Source of the DNA: Clostridia bacterium
Lineage (GTDB): Bacteria > Bacillota > Clostridia > Oscillospirales > Acutalibacteraceae
Reading direction: 5' to 3'
Length of the DNA: 64,000 nt
NCBI GenBank assembly: GCA_017421045.1
Contig: JAFQMC010000023.1
Coordinates: 31,083 to 95,082 of the forward strand
Positions 25,982-35,139 of this stretch are shown here, piece by piece (the first letter of the stretch is position 1; each line of letters starts with the position of its first letter). The notes below the pieces were generated by a model, which was not told the origin of the DNA, searched no databases, and was given only the letters and a program-made list of their open reading frames with translations. The translations under genes were made by a program, and so were the position numbers.

Positions 25982-27838
25982 TCAGACTTCCATCAGGATT
26001 GGCAGGATCATAGGATAACGACCGGTGCTCTTGCTGATACGTGCAGACACCGCGTCTTTGATTCTGTTCTTAATTACACCCCACTCGTGGATGTTTCTGT
26101 CGGCACAATCCTCCAGAACATCCAGAGCAATATGACGAATTTCGTCAAGGAGACCTTCACTCTCCTTAACATAAACGAAACCTCGGGATACTATATCGGG
26201 TCCGCTGATGACGTGTCCGTCGTATACGTCCAGAGAAGCAACCACTATGATAAGTCCGTCCTGACCGAGATGCTTTCTGTCACGGAGAACGATACTTCCA
26301 ACATCGCCAACACCAAGACCGTCAACAAAGACCTTGCCTGCAGGCACGGGATCTGCTTCTTTCATATAATTCTCGTGAAGCTCGATGCACTTACCCACAT
26401 CGCCGATATATACATTCTCCTTGGGAACACCCATGGAAACTGCAATATCACGGTGGCTTCTGAGGTGTTTCTGCTCGCCGTGAACAGGGATGAAATACTT
26501 AGGCTTTGTCAGGCACTGGATTATCTTCAGCTCCTCCTGACAGGCATGACCCGAAACATGCACCTCATACATGGACTCGTATATAACCTCACATCCTCGT
26601 TTGAGAAGCTCATCAACAACATTGCCGACTGTGCGTTCGTTACCGGGGATGGGATTAGCAGAAATAATGATGCAGTCTCCCTCGCCTACTGACACCTTGC
26701 GGTGGTCGGAGTAAGCCATTCTCGAAAGCGCCGACATAGGCTCACCCTGACTGCCCGTGGTAATAAGCACCACCTGCTCGGGAGGATATTTTGACAGCAT
26801 ATCAATGTCGATAAGCACGCCCTTGGGGATTTCAAGGTATCCAAGCTCTGAGGCAACGGACATATAATTGACCATGCTTCTGCCTGAGAATGCTACCTTT
26901 CTGCCGTATTTGTGGGCGCAGTTGATGATGGACTGAACTCTGCCCACGTTTGATGCAAAGGTAGCTATGATGATACGCTTGTTCATAGCCTTTTTGAACA
27001 GGCTGTCAAAGCTCTCAGACACAGTTTGCTCCGTGGGAGTATTGCCGGGACGGGATGCGTTGGTGCTGTCTGCAAGCAGACACAGCACGCCCTCGCTTCC
27101 GAGACGGGCAAAGGCAGGAAGGTCAATGGGACCTCCCCATGTGGGAGTATAGTCAACCTTGAAGTCGCCTGTGTGGATAATTGTTCCTGCAGGGGTATGC
27201 AGTGCAATGCCCACAGCATCGGGGATGGAGTGATTCACATGGATAAACTCAACCTCCATACATCCGAGACGGATACGCTCGCCGGGCTTTATCTCCACAA
27301 GGTCTGCAGGCTTCGGCAGGCTGTGCTCTCTGAGCTTGTTACCGATAATGCCACAGGTGAGAGATGTGGAGTAGATGGGCACATTCACCTTGCCGAGAAG
27401 ATACGGCAGACCGCCGATGTGATCCTCGTGGGCGTGGGTTATGATGATGCCCTTGAGCTTGTCTTTGTTCTGCTCAACGTAGGAGAAATCAGGGATAACC
27501 AGATCTACTCCCAGCATATCTCCGTCGGGGAATGCCATGCCGCAATCCACCATGACCATATCGCCCATGCACTCGAAGATGGTGATGTTCTTGCCGATCT
27601 CGTTGAGACCTCCGAGAAAAGCTATGCGTACCGGAGGCTTCTGGGGCTTTTTGGGGGTATTCTTCTTTTTTGATGCAGCGTAGGAAGGCTTTCTCTTATA
27701 CTGCTTTCTCTTGGCTGTGCCGGAGCTTGCAGAAGCTGCGGCGGCTTTGGGCGTATTCCGTTTCTTGCCGTTTGCCGCTTTGGGCTGATTCTTAGCCCTG
27801 TAGTTTTTTTCTTTTGTAGAATTATTACTCTGACTCAC
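25982..27838 (-). CDS. rnj: Ribonuclease J
   Basis: A 618-residue RNase with 5'-3' exo- and endonuclease activity in mRNA decay. A basic, Lys/Ala/Ser-rich N-terminal tail of about 70 residues precedes the metallo-beta-lactamase/beta-CASP core, with zinc motif ITHAHEDHIGGLPYLL, VEFIHVNHSIPD, HTGDFKVD, and the beta-CASP motif HVSGHACQEELK. The start is GTG at 27838, six bases after GGAGG. A promoter about 190 bases upstream implies a long leader. It heads the rnj-gdpP-rplI-dnaB-tilS-hpt-ftsH(-uvrA) run. Confidence 0.96.
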   Translation of the reverse strand: MSQSNNSTKEKNYRAKNQPKAANGKKRNTPKAAAASASSGTAKRKQYKRKPSYAASKKKNTPKKPQKPPVRIAFLGGLNEIGKNITIFECMGDMVMVDCGMAFPDGDMLGVDLVIPDFSYVEQNKDKLKGIIITHAHEDHIGGLPYLLGKVNVPIYSTSLTCGIIGNKLREHSLPKPADLVEIKPGERIRLGCMEVEFIHVNHSIPDAVGIALHTPAGTIIHTGDFKVDYTPTWGGPIDLPAFARLGSEGVLCLLADSTNASRPGNTPTEQTVSESFDSLFKKAMNKRIIIATFASNVGRVQSIINCAHKYGRKVAFSGRSMVNYMSVASELGYLEIPKGVLIDIDMLSKYPPEQVVLITTGSQGEPMSALSRMAYSDHRKVSVGEGDCIIISANPIPGNERTVGNVVDELLKRGCEVIYESMYEVHVSGHACQEELKIIQCLTKPKYFIPVHGEQKHLRSHRDIAVSMGVPKENVYIGDVGKCIELHENYMKEADPVPAGKVFVDGLGVGDVGSIVLRDRKHLGQDGLIIVVASLDVYDGHVISGPDIVSRGFVYVKESEGLLDEIRHIALDVLEDCADRNIHEWGVIKNRIKDAVSARISKSTGRYPMILPILMEV

Positions 27839-28019
27839 TTTATTCCTCCAAATTCTAAACAATGAGTGTCTTGACCTAAGGTATTGATTATTCGACCGAA
27901 TTTATATGTTACGCGGTGCACTCCGCGAAACGATTCAAAATGAAATTATGATACACAATCCTGCCTCGGAAGAGATACCGGATATACAGAAAAGGATATA
28001 TGTACCTAATATAATTATT
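27839..28019 (-). other. Long 5' leader of RNase J transcript
   Basis: About 180 untranslated bases separate the inferred transcription start from the GTG. They include the hairpin CGCGG-AGTGCA-CCGCG (27915-27930 region), with AT-rich sequence around it. No known riboswitch was recognised. RNase J/E genes elsewhere are autoregulated through their leaders, so that is a possibility only. Confidence 0.45.
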
Positions 28020-28025
28020 CACTTT

Positions 28026-28054
28026 ATTTTACCGCGTTGCAGTCGCTGTGTCAA
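28026..28054 (-). promoter_or_regulatory. Promoter of the rnj operon
   Basis: Minus strand: TTGACA (28054-28049), a 17-base spacer, TAAAAT (28031-28026). Confidence 0.75.
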
Positions 28055-28144
28055 GGCAAGAAAAAATTAATCTGCTAATTATATGAAGTTTTTTTGGTAA
28101 ACATATTATTCCCGAAAAACAGGAAAAATAATCTTAAATAGATG

Positions 28145-28172
28145 TTGCAAAAGGAATTTTAGGTGGTATAAT
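28145..28172 (+). promoter_or_regulatory. Promoter of rnhA and downstream genes
   Basis: TTGCAA (28145-28150), a 16-base spacer, TATAAT (28167-28172). The roughly 80-base leader contains a hairpin CGGGTG / CACCCG (28211-28232). The whole 27839-28258 interval between rnj and rnhA holds only these two divergent promoters and leaders. Confidence 0.75.
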
Positions 28173-28258
28173 ATAGGGTGGCGGATAGATAGCCTATGCT
28201 AACTCCCCTGCGGGTGCACATATTTACACCCGAACCCAGCGAAAAGGAGGTTTCACTT

Positions 28259-28699
28259 TTGAAGAAGGTAGAGATTTTTACCGATGGTGCTTGCTCGGGC
28301 AACCCCGGTCCCGGTGGCTTTGGAGCAATTCTGAGATACAAAGGCACAGAAAAGGAAATCTCCGGCGGTGAAGCTAACACCACCAACAACCGCATGGAAC
28401 TTATGGCGGCGATAACCGCCCTTGAACTTCTGAAAGAGCCTTGCGAGGTCACGCTGTACTCCGACTCTCAGTATGTATGCAATGCACTGGAAAGAGGCTG
28501 GGCTAAAAACTGGCAGAAGAACGGTTGGATGCGTAACCGCAAGGAACCTGCCCTGAACCCTGATTTATGGGAGAGACTTCTCACACAATACGACAAACAC
28601 AAGGTCACTGTTGTATGGGTGCGTGGTCATGCAGGGCATCCCGAAAACGAAAGATGTGACAAGCTTGCTGTTGCTCAATCCCAGAAATACAGCGGATGA
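28259..28699 (+). CDS. rnhA: Ribonuclease HI
   Basis: A 146-residue enzyme degrading the RNA strand of RNA-DNA hybrids. Catalytic acidic residues sit in [36 protein letters not shown] and NERCDKLAV. The start is taken as TTG at 28259, eight bases after AAGGAGG, because the family begins directly with the KKVEIFTDG strand; the upstream in-frame ATG lacks a ribosome site. It is transcribed ahead of the iron-sulfur genes. Confidence 0.95.
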   Translation: MKKVEIFTDGACSGNPGPGGFGAILRYKGTEKEISGGEANTTNNRMELMAAITALELLKEPCEVTLYSDSQYVCNALERGWAKNWQKNGWMRNRKEPALNPDLWERLLTQYDKHKVTVVWVRGHAGHPENERCDKLAVAQSQKYSG

Positions 28700-28746
28700 T
28701 TTGTCATTAACATATACTTAATTGTTATACGTAAGGAGAAATATAT

Positions 28747-29922
28747 ATGCAGATCTACGCGGACAATGCGGCAACCACCGCACTGTCACCCAAGGTACTG
28801 GAGGCTATGACTCCCTACCTTACAGAAATATACGGCAACCCCTCCAGCCTCTACAGAATCGGAGCTGTTGCAAAAGACGCTGTGGAAGAATCACGCGAGA
28901 CGGTTGCAAGACTTATAGGCGCCAAGGATGCGGCTGAAATATACTTTACTTCCGGCGGAAGTGAGGCTGACAACTGGGCAATTAAGGGTGTTTGCCGAAT
29001 GCTTAAAGCCAAAGGCAAGAATCACATTATCACCTCGAAGTTTGAGCATCACGCTGTACTTCACGTTTGCGAGAGCCTTGCGAAAGAGGGTTTTGAGGTA
29101 ACATACCTGGACGTTTACGAAGACGGTATTGTGAGACCTGAGGACGTGAAGCAAGCAATCAGACCTGAGACAGCTCTGGTCACGATTATGTATGCAAACA
29201 ACGAAATCGGCACGGTTCAACCCATTGGCGAAATCGGCAGAATCTGCCGTGAGGCAGGGGTGCTGTTCCACACGGATGCTGTGCAGGCAGTTTGCAATGT
29301 GCCCATAAATGTTCAGGATGAATGCATTGACCTGATGTCCCTTACTGCTCACAAGTTCCACGGACCCAAGGGTTGCGGTGCACTTTACGTTCGCAGAGGT
29401 GTCCGCATTCAGAACCTCATTGAAGGTGGTGCACAGGAGCGCTCACGCAGAGCAGGCACAGAAAACGTAGCAGGTATTGTCGGTCTTGCAAAAGCTATGG
29501 AGCTTGGACACGAGACTATGAGCGACAGAGCAGAGAGACTGACAAAAATGAGAGACCGTCTCATCGACGGACTGCTCTCCGCAATAGAGCGTTCCAGACT
29601 CAACGGAAGCCGTGAGCATCGTCTCCCCGGAAATGTGAACATGTGCTTTGAGGGTATCGAAGGTGAAAGTCTTCTGCTGAAACTTGATCTGGCAGGAGTC
29701 AGCGCATCTTCAGGCTCTGCCTGCACATCGGGAAGTCTTGACCCCTCCCATGTACTGCTGTCTCTTGGTCTTCCCCACGAGATCGCACACGGAAGCCTCA
29801 GACTCTCTTTCAGCGATGACAACACCGAGGAACAGATTGATTATCTGCTGAAGGTCATCCCCGAAACAGTTGATTACCTTCGCAGTTTCTCTCCCCTGTG
29901 GGATAAGATAATAAACGAATAA
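28747..29922 (+). CDS. iscS: Cysteine desulfurase (NifS/IscS type)
   Basis: A 391-residue PLP enzyme that takes sulfur from cysteine for iron-sulfur clusters. It begins IYADNAATTALSPKVLEAM. The PLP lysine is in SLTAHKFHGPKGCGALYV and the catalytic loop cysteine in SSGSACTSGSLDPSHVLL. AAGGAG is placed before the ATG. It is followed after 18 bases by its scaffold partner, forming the minimal clostridial iscS-iscU pair with no Rrf2 regulator visible here. Confidence 0.96.
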   Translation: MQIYADNAATTALSPKVLEAMTPYLTEIYGNPSSLYRIGAVAKDAVEESRETVARLIGAKDAAEIYFTSGGSEADNWAIKGVCRMLKAKGKNHIITSKFEHHAVLHVCESLAKEGFEVTYLDVYEDGIVRPEDVKQAIRPETALVTIMYANNEIGTVQPIGEIGRICREAGVLFHTDAVQAVCNVPINVQDECIDLMSLTAHKFHGPKGCGALYVRRGVRIQNLIEGGAQERSRRAGTENVAGIVGLAKAMELGHETMSDRAERLTKMRDRLIDGLLSAIERSRLNGSREHRLPGNVNMCFEGIEGESLLLKLDLAGVSASSGSACTSGSLDPSHVLLSLGLPHEIAHGSLRLSFSDDNTEEQIDYLLKVIPETVDYLRSFSPLWDKIINE

Positions 29923-29940
29923 TTCTTAGGAGGAATTTAA

Positions 29941-30381
29941 ATGGCATATTCAGAGAAGGTTATGGACCATTTTGCAAACCCTCGCAACGTGGGCGAAATC
30001 CCCGATGCTGACGGTGTTGGCGAAGTTGGCAACTCCAAATGCGGAGATATTATGAGAATGTACATCAAGGTTGAGGGCAATGTGATAACTGATTGCAAGT
30101 TCAAGACCTTTGGCTGCGGAGCAGCAATTGCAACAAGCTCCATGGCAACCGAGCTTATCAAGGGCAAAACCATCGACGAAGCTCTGAAGCTGACAAACAA
30201 GGCAGTTATGGAAGCTCTGGACGGACTCCCCCCTGTGAAGGTTCACTGCTCTGTGCTGGCTGAGCAGGCTATCAAGGCGGCTCTGTCTGACTACTACACA
30301 CGTCTGGGAGTTGACCCCACACCCATCGTAGGCGTCATCAAAGAGTGCGACCATGACCACGGCTGCAGCTGTGATCTTTAA
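29941..30381 (+). CDS. iscU: Iron-sulfur cluster scaffold IscU/NifU-like
   Basis: A 146-residue scaffold on which Fe-S clusters form from desulfurase sulfur. It has the start YSEKVMDHFANPRNVGEI, the three ligand cysteines in NSKCGDIM, KTFGCGAAIATSS and KVHCSVLAEQA, and a C-terminal extension ending ECDHDHGCSCDL, rich in Cys/His. GGAGG precedes the ATG. The Cys/His tail is typical of clostridial NifU-like proteins. Confidence 0.95.
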   Translation: MAYSEKVMDHFANPRNVGEIPDADGVGEVGNSKCGDIMRMYIKVEGNVITDCKFKTFGCGAAIATSSMATELIKGKTIDEALKLTNKAVMEALDGLPPVKVHCSVLAEQAIKAALSDYYTRLGVDPTPIVGVIKECDHDHGCSCDL

Positions 30382-30402
30382 GAGCAATAACAGATACTAA
30401 GA

Positions 30403-30434
30403 ACATCCGATGCTTTTACATCGGGTGTTTTTTT
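30403..30434 (+). terminator. Terminator after iscU
   Basis: ACATCCGATG (30403-30412) pairs with CATCGGGTGT (30419-30428; one G-U) and runs into a T tract. Confidence 0.88.
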
Positions 30435-30438
30435 GCGC

Positions 30439-30468
30439 AAAAAAACCGTCCCTACAAATCAGGGACGG
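30439..30468 (-). terminator. nrdR terminator
   Basis: CCGTCCCT (30446-30453) pairs with AGGGACGG (30461-30468); on the minus strand a T7 run follows. Confidence 0.85.
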
Positions 30469-30532
30469 CAATTCTAATTCCTTATTCTCTGAAGGAGATG
30501 TATTCTGTTATGAACGTTGCCGACAAGGACTG

Positions 30533-30991
30533 TTAGTCCTGAGCCTTACGCAGACGGTTCAGCTCCTCCATAAATGTATCTGCATCCTCGAAGTTCTTAT
30601 AAACAGAGGCGAAGCGGATATACGCAACCTTGTCTGTATCCTTGAGAAGATCCATAACAAGCTCACCTATGTGCTGAGATGTAACCTCTCTGTCGTAACC
30701 ACTCTGAAGTCTGGACTCGATTGTATCTACCATTCCCTCTATCTGCTCAACAGAAATGGGACGCTTCTCACATGCGCGGAGGAATCCTGACATAAGCTTG
30801 CTGCGGTTGAAAACCTCGCGGGATTTGTCACGCTTAACTACAACAATGGGGACAGTTTCGATAACCTCATGTGTTGTAAAACGCTTTGCACAGCTGAGAC
30901 ACTCACGACGTCTGCGAATACGCTCACCGTCGTCTGCAGGACGGGAATCGATTACCTTACTTTCTTCAAATCCGCAAAAGGGACATTTCAT
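30533..30991 (-). CDS. nrdR: Transcriptional repressor NrdR
   Basis: A 152-residue repressor of ribonucleotide reductase genes that senses ATP/dATP. The N-terminal zinc ribbon [18 protein letters not shown] and [12 protein letters not shown] is followed by an ATP-cone domain ([20 protein letters not shown]). Full length. It is a single-gene unit with its own promoter and terminator. No ribonucleotide reductase gene is in the window. Confidence 0.97.
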   Translation of the reverse strand: MKCPFCGFEESKVIDSRPADDGERIRRRRECLSCAKRFTTHEVIETVPIVVVKRDKSREVFNRSKLMSGFLRACEKRPISVEQIEGMVDTIESRLQSGYDREVTSQHIGELVMDLLKDTDKVAYIRFASVYKNFEDADTFMEELNRLRKAQD

Positions 30992-31034
30992 ATTTCTTCC
31001 ACTCCATATATAGTATTTATTATTCTATACAAAA

Positions 31035-31062
31035 ATTATAACACAATATTTAGGGAAATCAA
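31035..31062 (-). promoter_or_regulatory. nrdR promoter
   Basis: Minus strand: TTGATT (31062-31057), a 16-base spacer, TATAAT (31040-31035). Confidence 0.72.
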
Positions 31063-31104
31063 GTTACTTTTTTTTAAGAATTATTACAGAGTAGAAAAAA
31101 ACAA

Positions 31105-31130
31105 AAGCCTTCCTGTTACAGAAGGCTTTG
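31105..31130 (-). terminator. Terminator of the 149-codon-frame membrane protein gene
   Basis: AAAGCCTTC (31105-31113) pairs with GAAGGCTTT (31122-31130), then T-rich sequence on the minus strand. Confidence 0.85.
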
Positions 31131-31139
31131 AAAATTCGA

Positions 31140-31556
31140 TTATTCATCTTTTTTATCTGTACTCTTTGTCATACGGAAGTCCCGGTATGCTGTAATGAAA
31201 ATAAGGAGAATTCCAAGAATACCGATGATATATCTAAGTAAAAAGGAGAGAAGCTCGGCACCTGAGTCATAGAGGCTGATTATCTGAACAATCCACAAAA
31301 GTCCGCCTGCCAGAGTGAGCAGTGGGTCGAGGATGTTATTGATGCGTCGCATAAACAGCACCACAAGCATTATAGTTCCGAGCAGGGATCCCCATGTATC
31401 GTGAATGAAGCTGAGAAAAGTGATCTTTTCTTCCACGGCAAACTGAACGTCTGCATCAGCAGTGCCATTGATAATATTAAAAATGATTATCAGCAGCTGT
31501 GCCACAAGCAACAACAAACCCACTGAGAAAAAAACCTTGCTGTAGTCACGTTTCAT
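31140..31556 (-). CDS. Four-helix integral membrane protein, unknown function
   Basis: A 138-residue protein with four predicted membrane helices (for example VFFSVGLLLLVAQLLIIIF and LLRYIIGILGILLIFITAY) and a charged C-terminus MTKSTDKKDE. No family was recognised. The start at ATG 31556 has a GGGGTGGT ribosome site close by; the longer open frame does not. It is a monocistronic gene with its own promoter and terminator. Confidence 0.75.
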   Translation of the reverse strand: MKRDYSKVFFSVGLLLLVAQLLIIIFNIINGTADADVQFAVEEKITFLSFIHDTWGSLLGTIMLVVLFMRRINNILDPLLTLAGGLLWIVQIISLYDSGAELLSFLLRYIIGILGILLIFITAYRDFRMTKSTDKKDE

Positions 31557-31577
31557 AGTACCACCCCTATCAAGGCA

Positions 31578-31606
31578 ATAGTACAACAAAATTTTACCAA
31601 AGTCAA
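31578..31606 (-). promoter_or_regulatory. Promoter of the four-helix membrane protein gene
   Basis: Minus strand: TTGACT (31606-31601), a 17-base spacer, TACTAT (31583-31578). Confidence 0.6.
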
Positions 31607-31664
31607 CAATTTATCTTTTATCAACCTATTTATTGCAACAATCAGGGTGCAAGGAAAGAAAAAA

Positions 31665-31693
31665 CACCCTCGGGCGTTTTGCGTCCGAGGGTG
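31665..31693 (-). terminator. Amylase gene terminator
   Basis: CACCCTCGG (31665-31673) pairs with CCGAGGGTG (31685-31693); T-rich sequence follows on the minus strand. Confidence 0.87.
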
Positions 31694-31710
31694 AATATCA
31701 GTAAATTTAA

Positions 31711-34062
31711 TTACTTAACGAGTGTGCCGATGTCGGAATCGGGAAGCAGAAGTGCTACCCACTTCTGAATCATAGTTGCGTCCTTAACGTTAACAAAAGC
31801 GTTGCCGTCTACGTTAGCAGCCTTGTTGTTATAGTTAGAAACTTCCAACAGAGCGATAACCTTCTGGATAGCTGTTGCATCCTTAACGTTAACCTTGCCG
31901 TTGCTGTCTGCATCACCGAGCAGATAGCCATCTGCAGGAATGGTGGAGGAAGGCTCTGTTGCGGAAGACTCTGCAGTTGTCTCTGTAGAACCTGTAACCT
32001 CAGAGGAAGGCTCTGTAACAACAGTTGTGGGCTCGGTCTTATCAGGAATAACAAGATCATAGAAGTTGGGAGACCATGTACCGATTGTCCACTTGCCATC
32101 AGAACCCTGCTTATCCATATACATACCAACACTGGATGTTACGGAAAGGTCAACTGTCTGAGCTCCGCCGGGATCGTTATTGCCCTTACCGTTATTGATG
32201 ATATAGCAGTCATACTCAACGGGGATGTAAGCAACGTACTGTCTCTCGCCGTAGTCATTAATAAGTGCAAACTTCATAGGATTACCGGGCCAATCGCCGT
32301 TATTGATGTCTGTGCCCTTCATCCAAGCGTAAACATAAGCCTCTGTCCAGTTAGACTTTGCAGAGTAAACAACTGTGTTGTAACCCTCTGCAACGGGATA
32401 GTTACCGCTGGAAACATCAACGTCCCAGATATCGACATCGGAGAGATCGGGTCCTACAGGCTCTGTATCCTCTGCATAGTAGATACAAGCGATACCTGTT
32501 GTGCCGATTTTACCGGTGAGCTTGCCTCCTGCAACCTCAAACTCAGCTCCTGTGATAGCATCAATGTATGTGCCCTCAGCAAGTGTATATGCCTTGATAT
32601 TAACATTCTTGGTTGTTCCGTTGAGGTTAACGAGAGTTGCACCCAGACCGCCACGCTCAATCATAGTAACATAGCTCTGAACTGAGTTGTACTCGTCAAC
32701 ATCGCCGAAGTAGTTGTCAAACTGGTTAACAGCTGCAACCTCGGGGTTTGCCCATGATGTCTTATTAGCCTCACCGAGAACGATATCAGCACAGATCTTC
32801 TCGATAGCTGCACGGTCTGCACCGGTTCTGTCATCGGGACGTGCAAAGTATACGCCTGTGATTTCCTGTCTTGCAGCTGTGAGAGCCCAGATCTTGTTTC
32901 TCTGCATTACTGTCAGGGAAGATGTTCCACCGTCGATGTATGTATCATGGGACTCGTTCCACTGGATAACATTTGCTTTGGTGAAGTTAGAGTTGGGATA
33001 GTAAGGAATAGGGTTGCCGTCGGTGCCGTTGCTCTGAACAGCACTCTTGATGCCCCAGTAAGAGGAGGAGTCAGTAACGTCCATAAGCTCTGTGTACTCA
33101 GAGAAGGGACGGCCGTCGCCGCACTTGTTGAGGATTTCGCCGTATGCGAAGTTCTCAACATCGGGATAGTTAGCTCTGAGCTTCAGAAGTGTATTCTCCC
33201 AGAAGTCAGAAGCAAAGTATGTATCGTGCTTTGTCTCGATGTGCTTAGCAGCGTCAAAACGGAATCCGTCTGTACCTGCCTCAACAAGCTCTACAAAGTA
33301 TTCGTAGATAACATCCTGAACCAGCTGTGTCTCTGTAGCAAGGTCAGGAAGACCTGATGTACAATGCTGAGTCAAATCCTCTTCGATATCATAATCGGAG
33401 TAACCATCCCAGTAGTTTTCTTTGTAGGTCATGTTAACCCAAGGAGAGTGAAAAGCCTTAGCTGCCAGAAGTTCGGGCTCGAACTCAGCAGCTCTGGAGT
33501 TAACGTGATCCATAGGATCGGTAGATGTATTGGTGTATTCTCCGATGTGATCATCATCAGTACCCATGTGGTTGATAACTGCATCAGCGATAACCTTGAG
33601 ACCCAGCTTGTGTGCTTCTTCACACATCTTTACGTACTCAGCCTTTGTGCCGAGAGCGTTGTCCTCAGACTCGTTGAGCTGGAAACCTGCGGGCTGATAG
33701 AACATCCACCAGCCATTGGGAGCAATACCGTCTACAGCAGGCTCACAAACCTTGACATCCTTTGTGGGCATCTTGAGCTCATTGGGAGGAGAAACCTGGA
33801 TAGTTGTAAATCCCTGCTCAGCCAGTGTCTCCAGATTTGCGATGATATTCGCATAAGACCAGTTCCAAGCCTGAATGATTTTACCGTCGTTAACGGTATC
33901 CTCAAGGCCGTAGTTGTTCTCGGGTTTAATAGCTTCCAGCATTTTGGCATACTCGTTGTACTCGCTGGCTGCACTGGCAGAAGGAGCAAACGCAAGAGCC
34001 ATAACGCAAGAAAGAACTACTGCAACAGCAAGAACTACGCTAAGTAATCTTTTTGCTTTCAT
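31711..34062 (-). CDS. Secreted alpha-amylase (GH13) with starch-binding domain and dockerin
   Basis: A 783-residue extracellular enzyme cutting alpha-1,4 bonds of starch. A signal peptide covers about 1-31. The GH13 barrel shows DAVINH (160-165), nucleophile Asp270 in DGFRFDAAKH, acid/base Glu309 in YGEIL and the SHD motif (371-373). A CBM26-like module (about 590-690, with VYAYVWM-like VYAYAWMKG, WPGNPM, YIINNGKG) and a Ser/Thr-rich linker follow. A two-repeat dockerin occupies 709-775. The start is ATG 34062, eight bases after GGAGG; the upstream extension has no ribosome site. It would be docked on a cell-surface scaffold. Monocistronic. Confidence 0.94.
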   Translation of the reverse strand: MKAKRLLSVVLAVAVVLSCVMALAFAPSASAASEYNEYAKMLEAIKPENNYGLEDTVNDGKIIQAWNWSYANIIANLETLAEQGFTTIQVSPPNELKMPTKDVKVCEPAVDGIAPNGWWMFYQPAGFQLNESEDNALGTKAEYVKMCEEAHKLGLKVIADAVINHMGTDDDHIGEYTNTSTDPMDHVNSRAAEFEPELLAAKAFHSPWVNMTYKENYWDGYSDYDIEEDLTQHCTSGLPDLATETQLVQDVIYEYFVELVEAGTDGFRFDAAKHIETKHDTYFASDFWENTLLKLRANYPDVENFAYGEILNKCGDGRPFSEYTELMDVTDSSSYWGIKSAVQSNGTDGNPIPYYPNSNFTKANVIQWNESHDTYIDGGTSSLTVMQRNKIWALTAARQEITGVYFARPDDRTGADRAAIEKICADIVLGEANKTSWANPEVAAVNQFDNYFGDVDEYNSVQSYVTMIERGGLGATLVNLNGTTKNVNIKAYTLAEGTYIDAITGAEFEVAGGKLTGKIGTTGIACIYYAEDTEPVGPDLSDVDIWDVDVSSGNYPVAEGYNTVVYSAKSNWTEAYVYAWMKGTDINNGDWPGNPMKFALINDYGERQYVAYIPVEYDCYIINNGKGNNDPGGAQTVDLSVTSSVGMYMDKQGSDGKWTIGTWSPNFYDLVIPDKTEPTTVVTEPSSEVTGSTETTAESSATEPSSTIPADGYLLGDADSNGKVNVKDATAIQKVIALLEVSNYNNKAANVDGNAFVNVKDATMIQKWVALLLPDSDIGTLVK

Positions 34063-34162
34063 AGAAAAGCCTCCATTAAAAAATTTTTGTACCTGTTTGC
34101 AGATGCCGAAAAGCGAACTTACAAACAGAGGCAGCGAACACGCTGTCATAATATACATACAT

Positions 34163-34191
34163 ATTATACAATGATTGTTCTAAAAATACAA
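34163..34191 (-). promoter_or_regulatory. Amylase gene promoter
   Basis: Minus strand: TTGTAT (34191-34186), a 17-base spacer, TATAAT (34168-34163). The leader is about 95 bases long. The 34192-34344 stretch is AT-rich with no gene seen. Confidence 0.65.
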
Positions 34192-34344
34192 CATATTTTT
34201 GCTATATTTTATCCATTTTAAATAAAAAGTGATAATTTTGGAATAAAAACGCAAAAGATAATTTTTGACATCGAAATCGCAATCTACGGCAAATACTGGC
34301 ACTCGGGATTTTTCTGATTATTTCTGAAGAAATATCATATCGCC

Positions 34345-34373
34345 TTGAAAACCATGATTTTCTATGCTATACT
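34345..34373 (+). promoter_or_regulatory. Promoter of the zinc-ribbon membrane protein gene
   Basis: TTGAAA (34345-34350), a 17-base spacer, TATACT (34368-34373). Confidence 0.68.
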
Positions 34374-34398
34374 TAACATCATTCAGGAGATGATATAT

Positions 34399-34776
34399 AT
34401 GAAAAAATGCGGTTACTGCGCAAAGGAAATCAGCTACCACGATATGTACTGCTGTGACGATTGCGAAAAACTTGCCAACGATTACTATCACAGGAGAGTA
34501 AAACTCCAGAAACTTCTCTCTGTTGCAAACATCGTGGGCACCTGCTCTATTGCGCTGGGAATTTTTCTCTATGCAATGACAAACTTCGTGGGTGCGCTTT
34601 GTATGACTTTGGGCGGATTTTCAGTGGGACTTATCACTATTCTGCTCCCTACACCGACAGAGAATATGGTTACGAAGCACAAGCTGAAAAAAGCAACAAA
34701 AATTGTACGAATTGCAGGATTTGTGTTCCTTGCTTTCGGAATTGCATCCTTAATACTGCTTATCACAAAAATCTGA
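34399..34776 (+). CDS. Small membrane protein with N-terminal zinc ribbon
   Basis: A 125-residue protein. The N-terminus MKKCGYCAKEISYHDMYCCD and the following DDCEKLA give a four-cysteine zinc-ribbon-like motif. Three hydrophobic segments follow (VGTCSIALGIFLYAM, LCMTLGGFSVGLITILL, IAGFVFLAFGIASLILL). The ATG at 34399 is nine bases after AGGAG; the earlier in-frame ATG falls on the promoter. Function unknown. The DUF378 gene lies 58 bases downstream and may be co-transcribed. Confidence 0.72.
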   Translation: MKKCGYCAKEISYHDMYCCDDCEKLANDYYHRRVKLQKLLSVANIVGTCSIALGIFLYAMTNFVGALCMTLGGFSVGLITILLPTPTENMVTKHKLKKATKIVRIAGFVFLAFGIASLILLITKI

Positions 34777-34834
34777 ATATATCACAAAAAAACGTCAAAA
34801 CTATTAGAGCAAATAGAAATAGGAGGTTTTTATT

Positions 34835-35074
34835 ATGCTCGACAAAATAGCTTTGACGCTTCTTATTATAGGCGGTGTCAACTGGGGCAGTGTTGGTCTG
34901 TTTCAGTTTGACCTGGTAGCCTGGATATGCGGCGGTCAGACAGGAATCGTGTCCAGAATCATCTATGCACTGGTCGGACTGTCTGCCCTTTGGTGCGTCA
35001 CATTCCTGTTCAGAGAGCGTGCAGTCACCAGCACACCCGACAAGGGCGAGCTTTCAAGCGAATCCGGCATTTAA
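34835..35074 (+). CDS. DUF378 family small membrane protein
   Basis: A 79-residue protein with two membrane helices and the DUF378 signature LLIIGGVNWGSVGLF and SRIIYALVGLSALW (relative of B. subtilis YuzA). Its function is not known. AGGAGG lies ahead of the ATG. A bidirectional terminator follows. Confidence 0.9.
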   Translation: MLDKIALTLLIIGGVNWGSVGLFQFDLVAWICGGQTGIVSRIIYALVGLSALWCVTFLFRERAVTSTPDKGELSSESGI

Positions 35075-35085
35075 AAAATATAAAG

Positions 35086-35120
35086 AGAGACTGCCCTCCC
35101 CTTTCGGGATGACAGTCTCT
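35086..35120. terminator. Bidirectional terminator between the DUF378 gene and ackA
   Basis: AGAGACTG (35086-35093) pairs with CAGTCTCT (35113-35120), with an inner TCCC/GGGA pairing and A/T tracts on both sides. Confidence 0.8.
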
Positions 35121-35139
35121 TTTGCTTTTTCGAATATAA

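Noticed and set aside
30410-30790. Plus-strand open frame after iscU
   Set aside because: It begins inside the iscU terminator and runs antisense to nrdR.
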